From assembly GCF_001898805.1 (NCBI RefSeq), contig NZ_MKVJ01000012.1, positions 1-49,639 of the forward strand: a DNA stretch of 49,639 nt. Direction: 5' to 3'. Shown here in pieces: positions 1 to 8,792 of this stretch. Within the stretch, counting starts at the first letter, position 1. Every line of letters starts with the position of its first letter. Under the pieces are notes generated by a model. That model was given only the letters and a program-made list of their open reading frames with translations. It was not told where the DNA came from and made no database searches. The stretch comes from Leifsonia sp. 71-9 (GTDB lineage: Bacteria; Actinomycetota; Actinomycetes; Actinomycetales; Microbacteriaceae). The position numbers were made by a program, and so were the translations under genes.

Positions 1-40
1 CGAGACGGATCACCGCCTCGTCGTACTTCCACCATTCGGC
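1..40. repeat. 40-bp terminal overlap, copy 1 (circular molecule)
   Basis: The first 40 bases are identical to 49600-49639. An open coding frame runs continuously through the join, which is expected for an assembler overlap on a circular replicon. The deduced circle is 49,599 bp. Confidence 0.93.
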
Positions 41-460
41 CGCCCACACCCGGTTCTTGCCGTCGATCTTGCGCCGGTACACGCTGCGCAGATACTCACG
101 CAAGAACTCGTCGACGCTGCCGTAGGTCAGGACCGACTCTGCCGCGTCCGGCACATCCGCCGCGGTGCCCTCGTCGAGCCCGGAATTTTCGAGCTGTGCG
201 GCGATCGCCGCGGCGGCCGCCGTCTCAGCCCGAGCACGAAGCGCGTCCAGCACATCGTCGGTCAGGGCGTCCTTGACGGCATCGGCGGCGACGGCCGACA
301 CTTCCTTGCGCACCAACGACTTGACCGCGGCATCAACCAGCTCGTCGGCCAGGCCGCCCACGTCGATCCCGAACGCCCGGCCACCGGCCGGAGCTGCCGC
401 AGTCGTCGACGAACTGCCGGCGTCCTGCGGCTCGTAGTCGTCCTCGCCCCAGTCGCTCAC
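1..460 (-). CDS. DUF4913-like conjugation-operon protein, N-terminal part (continues at 49599-49367)
   Basis: This is the first 153 codons of a 230-residue protein that crosses the window ends; because 49600-49639 repeats 1-40, reading continues at 49599 and stops at 49367. The GTG start at 460 overlaps the TGA of the VirD4-like gene (GTGA), so it is translationally coupled as the last gene of the conjugation operon. The N-terminal third is Ala/Asp-rich and low complexity. It is followed by a conserved part containing YRRKIDGKNRVWAAEWWKYD, and the C-terminal part has LWRSWEFLRRDP and MSVWWRDHADTHMAVLMDP. That pattern is what I associate with DUF4913, a family common next to actinobacterial TraG-like proteins and of unknown function. 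It is probably cytoplasmic; no signal or membrane segment is visible. Confidence 0.82.
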   Translation of the reverse strand, partial: MSDWGEDDYEPQDAGSSSTTAAAPAGGRAFGIDVGGLADELVDAAVKSLVRKEVSAVAADAVKDALTDDVLDALRARAETAAAAAIAAQLENSGLDEGTAADVPDAAESVLTYGSVDEFLREYLRSVYRRKIDGKNRVWAAEWWKYDEAVIRL

Positions 461-2253
461 GATCGCGCCTCACTCCCGATGGTCGCCTCAACGGCGGCGA
501 CCTCGTGCTGCGCCTCGCTGATCGTGTGCTGCGCCTGCGGGTCGTGCGCGGCGATCGACGCCCGCACATCGGCCGCGTGCGGGCCGGTCATCCACGGCTG
601 AGTGCGGATCAGCGTCGGCCGAGAACCCGAGGAAAGCACCACGGCGCGCCCCTTGGGCAACGCGGCCAGGTCCGCGACGTCCAGGATGCGCTCACGGTGG
701 AGCTGCTGCGACACCGTGCGCTGCCCGCGCCCGCTCGACGTCGACGAGGAGAGCCGGTCGTAGTCACCGATCACCCGCGAGAGGTCTTCGAGGAAGCCGG
801 CCTCCGAGACGCCACCGCCGTATACCTTCACGTTGGAGGCCGACCACAGCTTGCGCATCCCGGACTCGCCCCACACTTCCACACCCTGCGACCAGCTCTG
901 CAAGATCGTCATCAGGACGATGCCGCGCGAACCGTAGTGCGAATAGAGGTTCGGCAGGTCGCGCCAGCGGCAGACGTTCGCCGCCTCGTCCAGGACGCCC
1001 AGAAGCGGCGTGCTGAGGCGCCCGCCAGCCGACCGAGCGGCCAGCTCCTCCGCCGCTTCCACCACGGCGACCGTGAGCGCGGTCACCAGCGGGCCGGCGG
1101 TGCCCTGGCCCTCCTTGGAGAGGCTGTAGAGCGTGCCGCCCTCGCGCACGAACGCCTCCGGGCTGAACTGCGGCCGCCGATCGCTTGCGTTCCCGCCCAA
1201 CGGGGTCACCCAGCGGGCGACCTGACGGTTCGTCAGGCACGATGCCATCTGCTGGGCGGTGCCGTAGACGCCGCCGCGCTGCTTCTCCGGCGCGTCGATG
1301 ACGCCGGCCACCTGGTCGGCGGTCAGCGGGAAGCCGTGCTGTCGAAGGATCTCCACCGCCGTGTCATCGGCGGGCCGGGTCAACCACGTGTACACGTCCG
1401 TGATCGGGCGGCCGTCCAGCGCTGCGGCGAGGAGAAGGCCGGCCAGGAGGTCTTTGCCGGCCGGATCGAAGTAGGAATCTGTCTTGGCGTCCGCGTCGCG
1501 GGAGCCGGAGGCGAAGTGCTGGGCCATCTTGGCGGCGCGTACCTCGTCGGTGACGTAGCTCAGCGGGTTCCACCACCAGGTGGGCTCCTCCAAAGCGATG
1601 CCCTGCGGGTCGAACACCCACACCTGCCCGGCCTTCTCCCGCACGTCGCGGGTGGCGTCTACGACGTCGCGCTTGTTCGAGGTGACGAGCACCCCGCCGG
1701 GAGCGGCCAGGATCGCCGGCACGGCGCGGCTGGTCGTCTTACCGGTGCGCGGCCCCCAGATGTCAATGTGCATGTCCTCCCAGGAGCCGTAGAGCGGCTG
1801 CCCTGACGCGACAGTGCGCCCGATGGGAACACCGGGCGCGTCGGGCACGCCGAGGCGCTGAGCCTTCTCCAGAGCGCTCTTGCGGCTGAGGTCCGCGACG
1901 TCGCGGCCGCGGCCCAGGTACGCGGCCGATCGGTCGACGCGGGTCCGCCCCTTCCGGTAGCGGGCGATCGCCACAATGATCAGCACGGCGAGGACGAGCA
2001 CGATCGCCGCGACCACGGCGATGATCCACGTGCCCGACGCCGGCCACGGCACCTTGCCCATGAGGACCTCGAACGTCAGCGTGAAGGGGTCACTACTGAG
2101 AGTGATCCCCGTGTGGTCGAGCTGGTGGCCGAGCCGAACCGCGAGGTTCACCCCGACCACACCGACCATGACGATCACGATGCCGGCGGCGAGCAGAATC
2201 GACTCCGCCGACAGGCCGCCCGGGTCGCGGCGGCGGTTGTTCGGCGTGCTCAC
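457..2253 (-). CDS. VirD4/TraG-family conjugative coupling ATPase
   Basis: Coupling protein that would deliver the relaxase-DNA complex to the secretion channel at the inner face of the membrane. The protein is 598 aa with two N-terminal membrane segments (about residues 18-38 and 75-97), Walker A WGPRTGKTT (166-174), and a Walker B region LLGVLDEAANVCRW in the C-terminal half, as in TraG/VirD4. The start is set at GTG 2253: its GTGA overlaps the upstream stop, and GGAGGAGG lies about 8 nt before it. The longer open frame to 2454 reads through the neighbouring gene and has no such support. It is the penultimate gene of the operon and overlaps the DUF4913-like gene by 4 nt. The short N-terminus and absence of a large all-alpha insert fit the actinobacterial T4SS type. 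Confidence 0.93.
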   Translation of the reverse strand: MSTPNNRRRDPGGLSAESILLAAGIVIVMVGVVGVNLAVRLGHQLDHTGITLSSDPFTLTFEVLMGKVPWPASGTWIIAVVAAIVLVLAVLIIVAIARYRKGRTRVDRSAAYLGRGRDVADLSRKSALEKAQRLGVPDAPGVPIGRTVASGQPLYGSWEDMHIDIWGPRTGKTTSRAVPAILAAPGGVLVTSNKRDVVDATRDVREKAGQVWVFDPQGIALEEPTWWWNPLSYVTDEVRAAKMAQHFASGSRDADAKTDSYFDPAGKDLLAGLLLAAALDGRPITDVYTWLTRPADDTAVEILRQHGFPLTADQVAGVIDAPEKQRGGVYGTAQQMASCLTNRQVARWVTPLGGNASDRRPQFSPEAFVREGGTLYSLSKEGQGTAGPLVTALTVAVVEAAEELAARSAGGRLSTPLLGVLDEAANVCRWRDLPNLYSHYGSRGIVLMTILQSWSQGVEVWGESGMRKLWSASNVKVYGGGVSEAGFLEDLSRVIGDYDRLSSSTSSGRGQRTVSQQLHRERILDVADLAALPKGRAVVLSSGSRPTLIRTQPWMTGPHAADVRASIAAHDPQAQHTISEAQHEVAAVEATIGSEARS

Positions 2254-3827
2254 GACACCGCCTCCTCCGGCTCGACGGCGTGCAGGCGCCGGCCGACACG
2301 GGATTGCGCGTGCCACCGCTTGTTCGTGTCGTTGGTCGAGCGCTCCGTCTCGGTCAGCTTGACCGTGATCGGGATGCCGGGGCGGCCACCCACCTTGATC
2401 AAGAACTTGCCGCGGCCGGGAGGCTCCGTTTCCTTGCCGGTCGTGGCGTCCCACGACGGCGGCGCAGACCAGCCGGTGAGGAGACTCTGCTCCGCCAGCG
2501 AGAACGGCACGGCGGTGGTCAGCAGCGGCATCTCCGAGTGCGGAAGGCCGCCGACCACGACCATGCCGGCACGCTCGACGAACCCGCGCGCCTTCATCCG
2601 GTCCTCCTCCGTGGGGAGAGCGTCGAGGTCGCGCATCGTGTGGGTGATCATCGCCTGCCCGACACCGAACTGGCGGTTCAGACGGGTGAGCGAGTCGACC
2701 CGATCCACCATGCCGCTACCGGAGCGGAGCGCCTGCCACAGCTCGTCCATGATCACGAAGTAGTGGCGCTGCGGCTCTAGGCCGGCCTCAGCTAGAGCGT
2801 TCGCCACGTTCACCGTGGCGAACCCGTTCGACCAGCAGGCAAGCAGGGTCGCGGCGCGCAGGTCGACGTCGGTCTCTTTTAGCCCGGAAATGTCGTAGAC
2901 CACCGGACGGTCACGGCGCATCGGATTCGTGGTCGGCCGAGAGAACGTCTCCCCGAGGCGGCCGCCGCGGGCGAGGCTGATCAGCGATGCTTCCAGCCCG
3001 CGGGTCGTGCGCTGGTACTCGGCAAAGTCGCCACGGTCGACGGCGACCTCGCGCAGCTCGGCCGGGCCTTCCTGGACAATCGCTAGCAGGTCGGCGAGCA
3101 CCGGCACCTGGTCGACGAAGCGACGATCCAGGATGCGGAGCGCCTGGTCGACGATCGACTCCTCGACGTCGGACGGCGGCTGCTTGCGCAGGATCGTCAG
3201 CAGGGCAGAGACGATCGTGAGGCGTCGGCCGTGGGCATCCGCCTCAACCTCCTCCGCCTCCTTCTCATACCCGGCCTCACGCAGCCGCAGCGCGGCTTCT
3301 GTCGACTCGCCAGGGTCTAGAACGTTCAGGTGCCCGCGGCCGCGGCCCAGGCGGATCACCTGTCCGCCGAGGGCCTCGATCAGGTCAACATAGTCCGGCT
3401 TCAAGTCTCCGAGGATGAACGGGATGGAGCCGAAGCCGGCCAAGCCGGCGGCCATCCGTCGAACCGTCGTCGACTTCCCCAGGCCCGGCAAGCCGAGCAC
3501 GAACACGCTCGGGTTGCTGATCAGCTTCGCGCGCTGGAACCACGAAATCGGGTCCGCGCAGACCGTCGCACCCGTGTAGAGGTGCCGCCCCAGCGGCACG
3601 CCCACGAGCGGTGCGCCCGTACCCACCGAGAACGGCCACAGCCCGCACACCTGAACGGTGGTGCCGCGGTACTCGACGGGTGCCTGCACGTATCCGGCAG
3701 TACCGCGGCCGCGACCGATCCAGCCGCGCCCACTGGGGCGCAGCGGGCGCGGCTCGGTCGTCGTCTGCGCCTTCTGAGCGGGGCTCTTGGTGCTCTTGCG
3801 CTTCTTGTTCGTCGCCATCGTCATCAC
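2250..3827 (-). CDS. VirB4-like conjugation ATPase
   Basis: A 525-aa hexameric-type ATPase expected to energise the transfer channel. Walker A is GLPGLGKST (residues 112-120) and Walker B is VIMDELW near residue 345. The N-terminus (1-45) is Lys/Arg-rich. The large N-terminal domain of classical VirB4 is missing; in actinobacterial systems that part appears to be a separate SCO6880-like protein, which is encoded immediately upstream here. ATG 3827 overlaps the preceding stop as ATGA; ATG 3818 is an alternative start with no strong preference. The downstream gene starts inside the stop codon. Confidence 0.9.
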   Translation of the reverse strand: MMTMATNKKRKSTKSPAQKAQTTTEPRPLRPSGRGWIGRGRGTAGYVQAPVEYRGTTVQVCGLWPFSVGTGAPLVGVPLGRHLYTGATVCADPISWFQRAKLISNPSVFVLGLPGLGKSTTVRRMAAGLAGFGSIPFILGDLKPDYVDLIEALGGQVIRLGRGRGHLNVLDPGESTEAALRLREAGYEKEAEEVEADAHGRRLTIVSALLTILRKQPPSDVEESIVDQALRILDRRFVDQVPVLADLLAIVQEGPAELREVAVDRGDFAEYQRTTRGLEASLISLARGGRLGETFSRPTTNPMRRDRPVVYDISGLKETDVDLRAATLLACWSNGFATVNVANALAEAGLEPQRHYFVIMDELWQALRSGSGMVDRVDSLTRLNRQFGVGQAMITHTMRDLDALPTEEDRMKARGFVERAGMVVVGGLPHSEMPLLTTAVPFSLAEQSLLTGWSAPPSWDATTGKETEPPGRGKFLIKVGGRPGIPITVKLTETERSTNDTNKRWHAQSRVGRRLHAVEPEEAVS

Positions 3828-5335
3828 ACCCGCTCCCGGAGCGTGGAGGGAACCTGAACGTGCTTGGTCGGGATCAGCCCCAACGGCAGCGCCATCGCGA
3901 AAGCCGAGTCCTGCGACCCGTACACACGGCGCACGCGCAGGCGCGCGCCGGCCGACAGGTTGTCGATCGCGGCGGCCGCCTCCGGCTCCCTGGCCGGGTC
4001 GAGCACCGTCGCGGTGACCAAGATGGCGAAGTTCACCAGTCCGGCGCCGGATGCCTCCTCCTGCGCGGTCGCGGCCGCGGCGCGCACCGCGAGGGTGTCA
4101 CGCGCCTGCGGCTTTCGCGTCGCGCTGGCACGGAACTGCGCGGCCGTCAGGTCGGACTCCACGAGTCCGGCCGCACGGGCCGGATCGATCGGCTTGTAGA
4201 GGATCGTCACCCGCTTGCGAGCGATATCCCGATGCGGGGCCAGCAGCCGGGCGAGAACACCCGACTGCACCGTTCCCCGCGGAGCCTGAGTCATCGCCCA
4301 GGTGACCGACGTCGCAGAATCGTGGCGGTAGTCCGACCACGACGCCTGATGCGCGGTCGGCCCGACGTCCGGCCACGACAGCTCGGGCGTCTCACCTTGG
4401 GCGTGCGCTTCGTCGATGAGCTGTGCGGCCGCCGGGTCGTAGGCGATCCGGATCGTCTCGCACAACTCCTGCGCCGCGAGGGGGCGAGCGGCACCCGCCC
4501 CGGTGGCCTGCAAGTTGCCGGTCAGGCCAGGCAGGCGTGCCGCGAGCTCGCGCGCCATCTCGTCCGGCTTGCGAGGCTGTGCACCCTTCCGCGGGATCGC
4601 GTTGAAGGTCAGGGTCACGAACGCCTTCACCGTCGACGAGCCGGCGGGGTAGGTGTCGATGACTTCCCGCAGCATCGCCTGGGCGAACTCGGGAGCGTCC
4701 GGGTCGAGATTCAGCTCGACCTCGCGGCGCAGGCGGGTGCCGGACTCCGGGGCCGTCTCGATTACGACCGAAGCGCCCTCGATACCCGGCTCGTCGGCCA
4801 GGTGGGACAGCCAGTGACCCCAGTCGGCAACCCAGGTGTCGACCTGCAACGGATCGACCAGCGACGCGCCGTCAGGCTCGGTCCCGATCACCACGGCGTA
4901 GGTCTTGCTGACGGGCGTGTAGACGAGCGCGAACGGACGCCCGTAGGAGTCCGTGTGCTCGCTGAGCCGCGTCGCTGCCGCAACGCCGGGAAGCTGGTAG
5001 GTGCCCCACTCGGTGCGGCCCAGAGGGCCGGACCGGTAGAGGTGCGTCCCGCGCGAACGGGCGGAGGCCCATCCGATCCGGTTGGAGGCGCGGGAGAGGA
5101 CGCTGCGCCCATCGGCGTTCTTGAGCACCAGGAGGAGCAGCAGACCGCCCGCGATCGCCGCGGTGATCAGCGCTGCCAGGATGCCGGCAGACATGAGCGC
5201 GATCAGGATCGCGAACAGGGCCACGAACAGCAGGCCCGTACCCACCGTGCCCAGACCCAGCAGGCCCGGCGACGTCGGACGCCGCCAGTTGCCGTAGGTC
5301 CGAGGGCCTTCCTGAGTTGAATCAACGGCCACCAC
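3824..5335 (-). CDS. SCO6880-like (PrgI-type) conjugation protein
   Basis: About 503 aa. The N-terminus begins with two closely spaced membrane helices (GLLFVALFAILIALM and GILAALITAAIAGGLLLLL). A long soluble domain follows, with a WGxWLSHLADEPGIEG-type segment and a PRKPDEMAREL segment typical of SCO6880 proteins. These are thought to substitute for the N-terminal membrane-docking part of VirB4. Tandem GTG codons at 5335 and 5332 follow GGAGGGAGG, and either could start translation. The long upstream frame to 5806 overlaps the TrbL gene and is an artefact. It overlaps the upstream gene by about 14 nt and the VirB4-like gene by ATGA. Confidence 0.88.
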   Translation of the reverse strand: MVAVDSTQEGPRTYGNWRRPTSPGLLGLGTVGTGLLFVALFAILIALMSAGILAALITAAIAGGLLLLLVLKNADGRSVLSRASNRIGWASARSRGTHLYRSGPLGRTEWGTYQLPGVAAATRLSEHTDSYGRPFALVYTPVSKTYAVVIGTEPDGASLVDPLQVDTWVADWGHWLSHLADEPGIEGASVVIETAPESGTRLRREVELNLDPDAPEFAQAMLREVIDTYPAGSSTVKAFVTLTFNAIPRKGAQPRKPDEMARELAARLPGLTGNLQATGAGAARPLAAQELCETIRIAYDPAAAQLIDEAHAQGETPELSWPDVGPTAHQASWSDYRHDSATSVTWAMTQAPRGTVQSGVLARLLAPHRDIARKRVTILYKPIDPARAAGLVESDLTAAQFRASATRKPQARDTLAVRAAAATAQEEASGAGLVNFAILVTATVLDPAREPEAAAAIDNLSAGARLRVRRVYGSQDSAFAMALPLGLIPTKHVQVPSTLRERV

Positions 5336-6956
5336 TGGGGCCTCCCTCCGTAGATTGTTCGCCAACGCTCTGAACGGCCTGTGCGGCCTTCTTCGCGCCG
5401 TCAGCGACCACGCCGGCCGCTGCCCCCACGCCCATTCCGATCGGCCCGGCAGCCGCACCCGCGGCCGCACCACCCGCCGCGCCACCCGCAGCAGCACCGC
5501 CTCCAGCGGCCGCGCCACCGGCCGCAGCTCCGCCACCGGCCGCAGCTCCACCACCGGAGCCCGTGGCCGCACCAGTCGACTTCGCTGCACCCGTGGACGC
5601 ACCACCGCCGCCGCCGGGCTGAGACGTAGGCGCACCGCCGCCGCCGCGGCTGCCCGAGGGCGATCCGGTCGAGCCGGTCGAACTCGTGCTCCCAGTGCCC
5701 CCATCGGAGCCGCTGCTACCGCTACCCGTCCCGAGACGTCCCAGCGCCGCAGCTCCGGTCGGAAGCGCGGCCATAGCGGCCACGCCCATCGCGCCACCCG
5801 CGCCACCAGCCATCGAGCCGACCAGCGGAGTGACGAACCTCATCAGTGCCGGCATCGCGAACAGCGCGATCACCATCAGCATGAGGCCCGTGAGCACGGC
5901 CAGCAGGCCCGTCCCGTCGTCCTTGAACACGTTCGTGCCGACGAGCTGGAACGCGGCCGCGTACACCAATGCCGCCGCCGGCTTGTAGAGGATGAACGCC
6001 AGCAGCCAGCCGACGTTCTTGCGGAACCACGCCTTGCCGGTTTCGAGATTCGTGAACGACGCCGACAGCGGCAGGATGCCCGTCAGGATAACGAGCATGC
6101 CCCCGCGGGCGACCATGAGCACGATCTGAAACGCCGTCGCGAGGATCGCGATCAGCCCCAAGATGATGATCAGCAGCGAGCCCAGGCCGCCCGCGGCCGG
6201 GTTCGTCGTCAGCGCCAGCAGGTTCAGCACGTTCGTGCCGAAGCACGTGGACCCGGTCGCGGCCACATCGCAGTCCAGCGACTTGTTGATGATCCACACC
6301 GAGAACGAGTCGGACGCCGCGACGAGGAGGCCGACGACGGTCACGCCGGCACCCGCGACGATGATCAGCGTCACGAGGCTTTTCAGCGTCTCCCGTCCCG
6401 GTTCGGCGCGCTGTTCCCACGCCATCCGGGCACCGCCGATGATCACCGACAGCACGGCCAGCGCGCCCATGTACCACCAGAGCCCCGCCTGCAGAAACGC
6501 GACCGCGCCTCCGGCGCCGCTTGGCCCCGAGGCGATGATCGTCGAGACGAGCGAACTCGCCCCGCTGATCAGGACCACCGCGCCCAAGATGATGCCGGCG
6601 CGGCCGACCGCCGCAATCCCCTGCCCCGATCGCAAGCGAGAAGCCACGATCATCCCGAGGATGATCATGGCGATACCGCAGATGGCCAAGGACACCCACG
6701 TCACATAGCTGAGCACCGTCGTGATGCCCTCCGAATTCGGAGCCGACGACCCCGCGGCGATCGACGAGCTGCCACCCGATCCCGTCAGGTTCGGAGTGCC
6801 GATGTTCACCCACACCGTTCCCAGCGAGGCCACCGCCTTACCGAAAGCCTCCTGGACCGCCTTCGCCATGTTGTCGATCGCATTACCGACCGCGCTGTTC
6901 ACCCAGTCCTGCACGACGCAGCCGGTGCCGAGGAATCCGCAGTCTTGTCCAGCCAT
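5322..6956 (-). CDS. VirB6/TrbL-like conjugative channel membrane protein
   Basis: A 544-aa polytopic membrane protein. After an extracellular-looking N-terminus with two cysteines (DCGFLGTGCVV) come about eight hydrophobic helices, including GIAMIILGMIVASRL and LLIIILGLIAILATAF. The C-terminal ~160 residues are an extreme Gly/Ala/Ser low-complexity tail with repeated GGAAAGG-type units, common in actinobacterial TrbL-like proteins. The ATG at 6956 lies 3 nt after the stop of the VirB8-like gene. It would form the inner-membrane pore of the conjugation machine. Product name rests on topology, tail and operon position. Confidence 0.85.
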   Translation of the reverse strand: MAGQDCGFLGTGCVVQDWVNSAVGNAIDNMAKAVQEAFGKAVASLGTVWVNIGTPNLTGSGGSSSIAAGSSAPNSEGITTVLSYVTWVSLAICGIAMIILGMIVASRLRSGQGIAAVGRAGIILGAVVLISGASSLVSTIIASGPSGAGGAVAFLQAGLWWYMGALAVLSVIIGGARMAWEQRAEPGRETLKSLVTLIIVAGAGVTVVGLLVAASDSFSVWIINKSLDCDVAATGSTCFGTNVLNLLALTTNPAAGGLGSLLIIILGLIAILATAFQIVLMVARGGMLVILTGILPLSASFTNLETGKAWFRKNVGWLLAFILYKPAAALVYAAAFQLVGTNVFKDDGTGLLAVLTGLMLMVIALFAMPALMRFVTPLVGSMAGGAGGAMGVAAMAALPTGAAALGRLGTGSGSSGSDGGTGSTSSTGSTGSPSGSRGGGGAPTSQPGGGGGASTGAAKSTGAATGSGGGAAAGGGAAAGGAAAGGGAAAGGAAGGAAAGAAAGPIGMGVGAAAGVVADGAKKAAQAVQSVGEQSTEGGPSGGR

Positions 6957-6959
6957 TGG

Positions 6960-7706
6960 TCATCCCACCGCCCAGGCCGTGTACCCGGCAAGATTCGGAA
7001 GCTGATCAACCTGCGCCGGGTTCTGCGCGGACGAGTCGAGCTTCCAGTCGCCGCCAGACCAAATGAGCTTCGCGACGAACGACCCAGTGACGATCTGGCC
7101 GGAAGTCGTGGCCTGGAAGGCGACGTCGACCTGCGCGTGCTCGCCGTCGTACGACAGCACGCGGAATCCCGCGATCGACGCTCGAATGCCGGATGGGTTC
7201 GCTGCATTGAGCCCGGAGCTGAGCAGGCTGTCCCTGTTCTGGCCGGGGGCCAGTACGTACGGGAGCCACGTGCTTCGGAGCGACTGATCGAACGACATAA
7301 TCGCGAAGTTTGCTGAGGCAAACAACGCTCCTTCGGGGGTGTGCTGGAAGCAGTATCGGTATCCGGACGCGGCCGTGGCACCGGGGCCGGCGGTCTGCGA
7401 CGTCGGGTAGGCGAGCACATCTTGGTACTTCCATGACGTCTCGGGAGCCGCGCTGACGGTACCGGAAAGCTGGACCCCACGGAGGCCGCAAACGCTCGAG
7501 TCGCCCGACACGGGGCCGGGCGACGAGATGACGCTGGGAGACGTGCTCGTACTGGACGTGGGAGCCGCGTTAGGGCTCCCCTTGCCCACGTTGACGGCCA
7601 CGAGGATGATCCCGCACACGACGATCAGCGCGACGACGATTGCGGCGGCGATGAAGCCCGGACGTGTGAACGGGCTCTGGCTCTCGTTCTGGTTCTCGTC
7701 GCTCAC
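6960..7706 (-). CDS. VirB8-like membrane-anchored conjugation protein
   Basis: A 248-aa protein with a hydrophilic N-terminus, one membrane helix (GFIAAAIVVALIVVCGIILV), a Ser/Thr/Pro linker and a globular external domain ending in YTAWAVG. Single-helix plus NTF2-like-domain architecture is that of VirB8/TcpC proteins, which assemble the channel outside the membrane; this assignment is inferred from architecture and operon position, not from a motif. GTG 7706 is chosen because GGAGGGTGAGG lies just upstream. The frame extending to 7754 begins inside the previous gene without a ribosome site. Confidence 0.72.
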   Translation of the reverse strand: MSDENQNESQSPFTRPGFIAAAIVVALIVVCGIILVAVNVGKGSPNAAPTSSTSTSPSVISSPGPVSGDSSVCGLRGVQLSGTVSAAPETSWKYQDVLAYPTSQTAGPGATAASGYRYCFQHTPEGALFASANFAIMSFDQSLRSTWLPYVLAPGQNRDSLLSSGLNAANPSGIRASIAGFRVLSYDGEHAQVDVAFQATTSGQIVTGSFVAKLIWSGGDWKLDSSAQNPAQVDQLPNLAGYTAWAVG

Positions 7707-7713
7707 GACTACC

Positions 7714-8022
7714 TCACCCTCCTGCGATGGTGCCGATCCACGCGGCACCCGCACCGATCACGATCGCGCCGGCCATCGGCCAGAGAATCTTCGGGAGGGC
7801 GTCGTGGCCCTCGCCGCGGCGGAAGCTGAGCGCGATCAGGATGCCGCCAACGATGATCGAGCCGCCGACCACCGCGTACCCGATCCACTTCAACCACGCC
7901 ATGATCGTGGTGATGCCGCCCGTGCCGGGCGGCTGCTGCGGGTTCGGGTTCGGAATGTCGACCGCCGGGACATGCGCCAGGAAGTCGTTCGCCGCGGTCA
8001 GGATGGTGTGCAGCGTGCTCAT
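7714..8022 (-). CDS. Small pilin-like (VirB2/TrbC-type) membrane protein
   Basis: A 102-aa protein with two hydrophobic helices (MAWLKWIGYAVVGGSIIVGG and WPMAGAIVIGAGAAWIGTIA) separated by a short charged cytoplasmic loop (FRRGEGHDALPK). This is the topology of VirB2/TrbC pilins and of small T4SS membrane subunits. The ATG overlaps the stop of the DUF6668-like gene (ATGA), and GGAAC-type sequence precedes it. It has no long classic signal peptide; the N-terminal 38 residues are mildly polar. Confidence 0.75.
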   Translation of the reverse strand: MSTLHTILTAANDFLAHVPAVDIPNPNPQQPPGTGGITTIMAWLKWIGYAVVGGSIIVGGILIALSFRRGEGHDALPKILWPMAGAIVIGAGAAWIGTIAGG

Positions 8023-8651
8023 CGCTGTTCCTTTCGGTAGGTGGTGCCCGTTGCACCGGGTGTGACCAGCGCGCTCAGCTCATCGACGAGTCGATGAACC
8101 TCCCGCGGAGCATCCGCAAGAGCCGGCGGCTCCCCCAGACGCCACGATTCGACCCACGGCACGTTCCACGTGCGCGGGACACCGCCGCCGACCACCTGGG
8201 CCAGGTCGCGCAGCGGGCGCGGCAGCCGGCCGGGGGCATCAGCGACGAGAACGAGGCCGAGCAGTTCCACGTGCGGAACGAGGCCGGCCGCCCATTGCGT
8301 TGCGGCCGCCTGGGCGGCACGCAGCCCATAAGCGTGGGAGCGGGCGACGAGAACGACACGCGCCGGCATCCCCGCTGGGGGACGCGGCCAACCGTGATCG
8401 GCAGCAAGCCAGTCAGGCACGAGCGCGGCCAAGCTCGACTCACCAGAACCACCGTGCGCTCCGAGCCACCACAGGGGCGCTGTCTGCGGGCGATCGTACG
8501 TCGGCAGCTGGTCGACGCGATCCGGGGCCGGAACCCCACGCTGAGGCCCGACCGGGCCTGTGGGCGGCGCAACAGACGGTGCGCTGGTCGTTGGAGATGC
8601 CGGCTCAGGGTCAGTGGGTCGGGATATCCATGGATTAATGCCGTCGCTCAC
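8019..8651 (-). CDS. DUF6668-like protein with degenerate P-loop
   Basis: A 210-aa protein, first in the conjugation operon. After a Pro/Ser-rich N-terminal 60 residues it carries WWLGAHGGSGESSLAAL, which aligns with a Walker A loop except that the catalytic lysine position holds Glu (GGSGES). The family resemblance (DUF6668) is from memory of similar actinobacterial operons; function unknown. The start is placed at GTG 8651, preceded by GGGGGGAACG; the longer frame to 8750 would run over the promoter. The lost lysine suggests a non-hydrolysing ParA/MinD-like partner. Confidence 0.75.
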   Translation of the reverse strand: MSDGINPWISRPTDPEPASPTTSAPSVAPPTGPVGPQRGVPAPDRVDQLPTYDRPQTAPLWWLGAHGGSGESSLAALVPDWLAADHGWPRPPAGMPARVVLVARSHAYGLRAAQAAATQWAAGLVPHVELLGLVLVADAPGRLPRPLRDLAQVVGGGVPRTWNVPWVESWRLGEPPALADAPREVHRLVDELSALVTPGATGTTYRKEQR

Positions 8652-8679
8652 CGTTCCCCCCTCGATAATTGTGTTCGAC

Positions 8680-8693
8680 GTCGCTAACGCGAC
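8680..8693. promoter_or_regulatory. Inverted repeat in the conjugation-operon leader
   Basis: GTCGCTAACGCGAC is a 5-bp inverted repeat with a 4-nt centre. It lies at the expected transcription start of the minus-strand operon, so it could be an operator or a leader hairpin. Confidence 0.35.
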
Positions 8694-8694
8694 A

Positions 8695-8723
8695 AGAATA
8701 CTCGATCGTTCTACTGGGAGCAA
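8695..8723 (-). promoter_or_regulatory. Sigma70-type promoter of the conjugation operon
   Basis: On the minus strand, -35 TTGCTC (8723-8718) and -10 TATTCT (8700-8695) are separated by exactly 17 bp. They lie about 45 nt upstream of the GTG at 8651. Confidence 0.6.
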
Positions 8724-8780
8724 CAGCATGCTACAGGGATACACACGCATAAACAGCGTGCAACAGAGCCACTTTTCGTT

Positions 8781-8786
8781 TACACT
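8781..8786 (+). promoter_or_regulatory. -10 element of leaderless HTH gene
   Basis: TACACT fits TANNNT and is 6 nt from the ATG at 8793, so the mRNA should start at or very near the start codon. It faces away from the conjugation-operon promoter. Confidence 0.5.
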
Positions 8787-8792
8787 GTCTGC

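Noticed and set aside
505-1806. Long plus-strand frame (433 aa) opposite the VirD4-like gene
   Set aside because: Arg/Pro/Gly-rich shadow of a high-GC gene; the opposite strand has full VirD4 motifs and coupled starts.
3611-5320. Plus-strand frame of 569 aa
   Set aside because: Shadow of the VirB4-like and SCO6880-like genes; composition is not protein-like and there is no ribosome site.
5450-5650. GC-rich repeat array as a regulatory repeat
   Set aside because: It is the Gly/Ala low-complexity tail of the TrbL-like protein.
5355-7316. Plus-strand frame of 653 aa
   Set aside because: Shadow of the TrbL-like and VirB8-like genes; dominated by Arg, His and Asp repeats.
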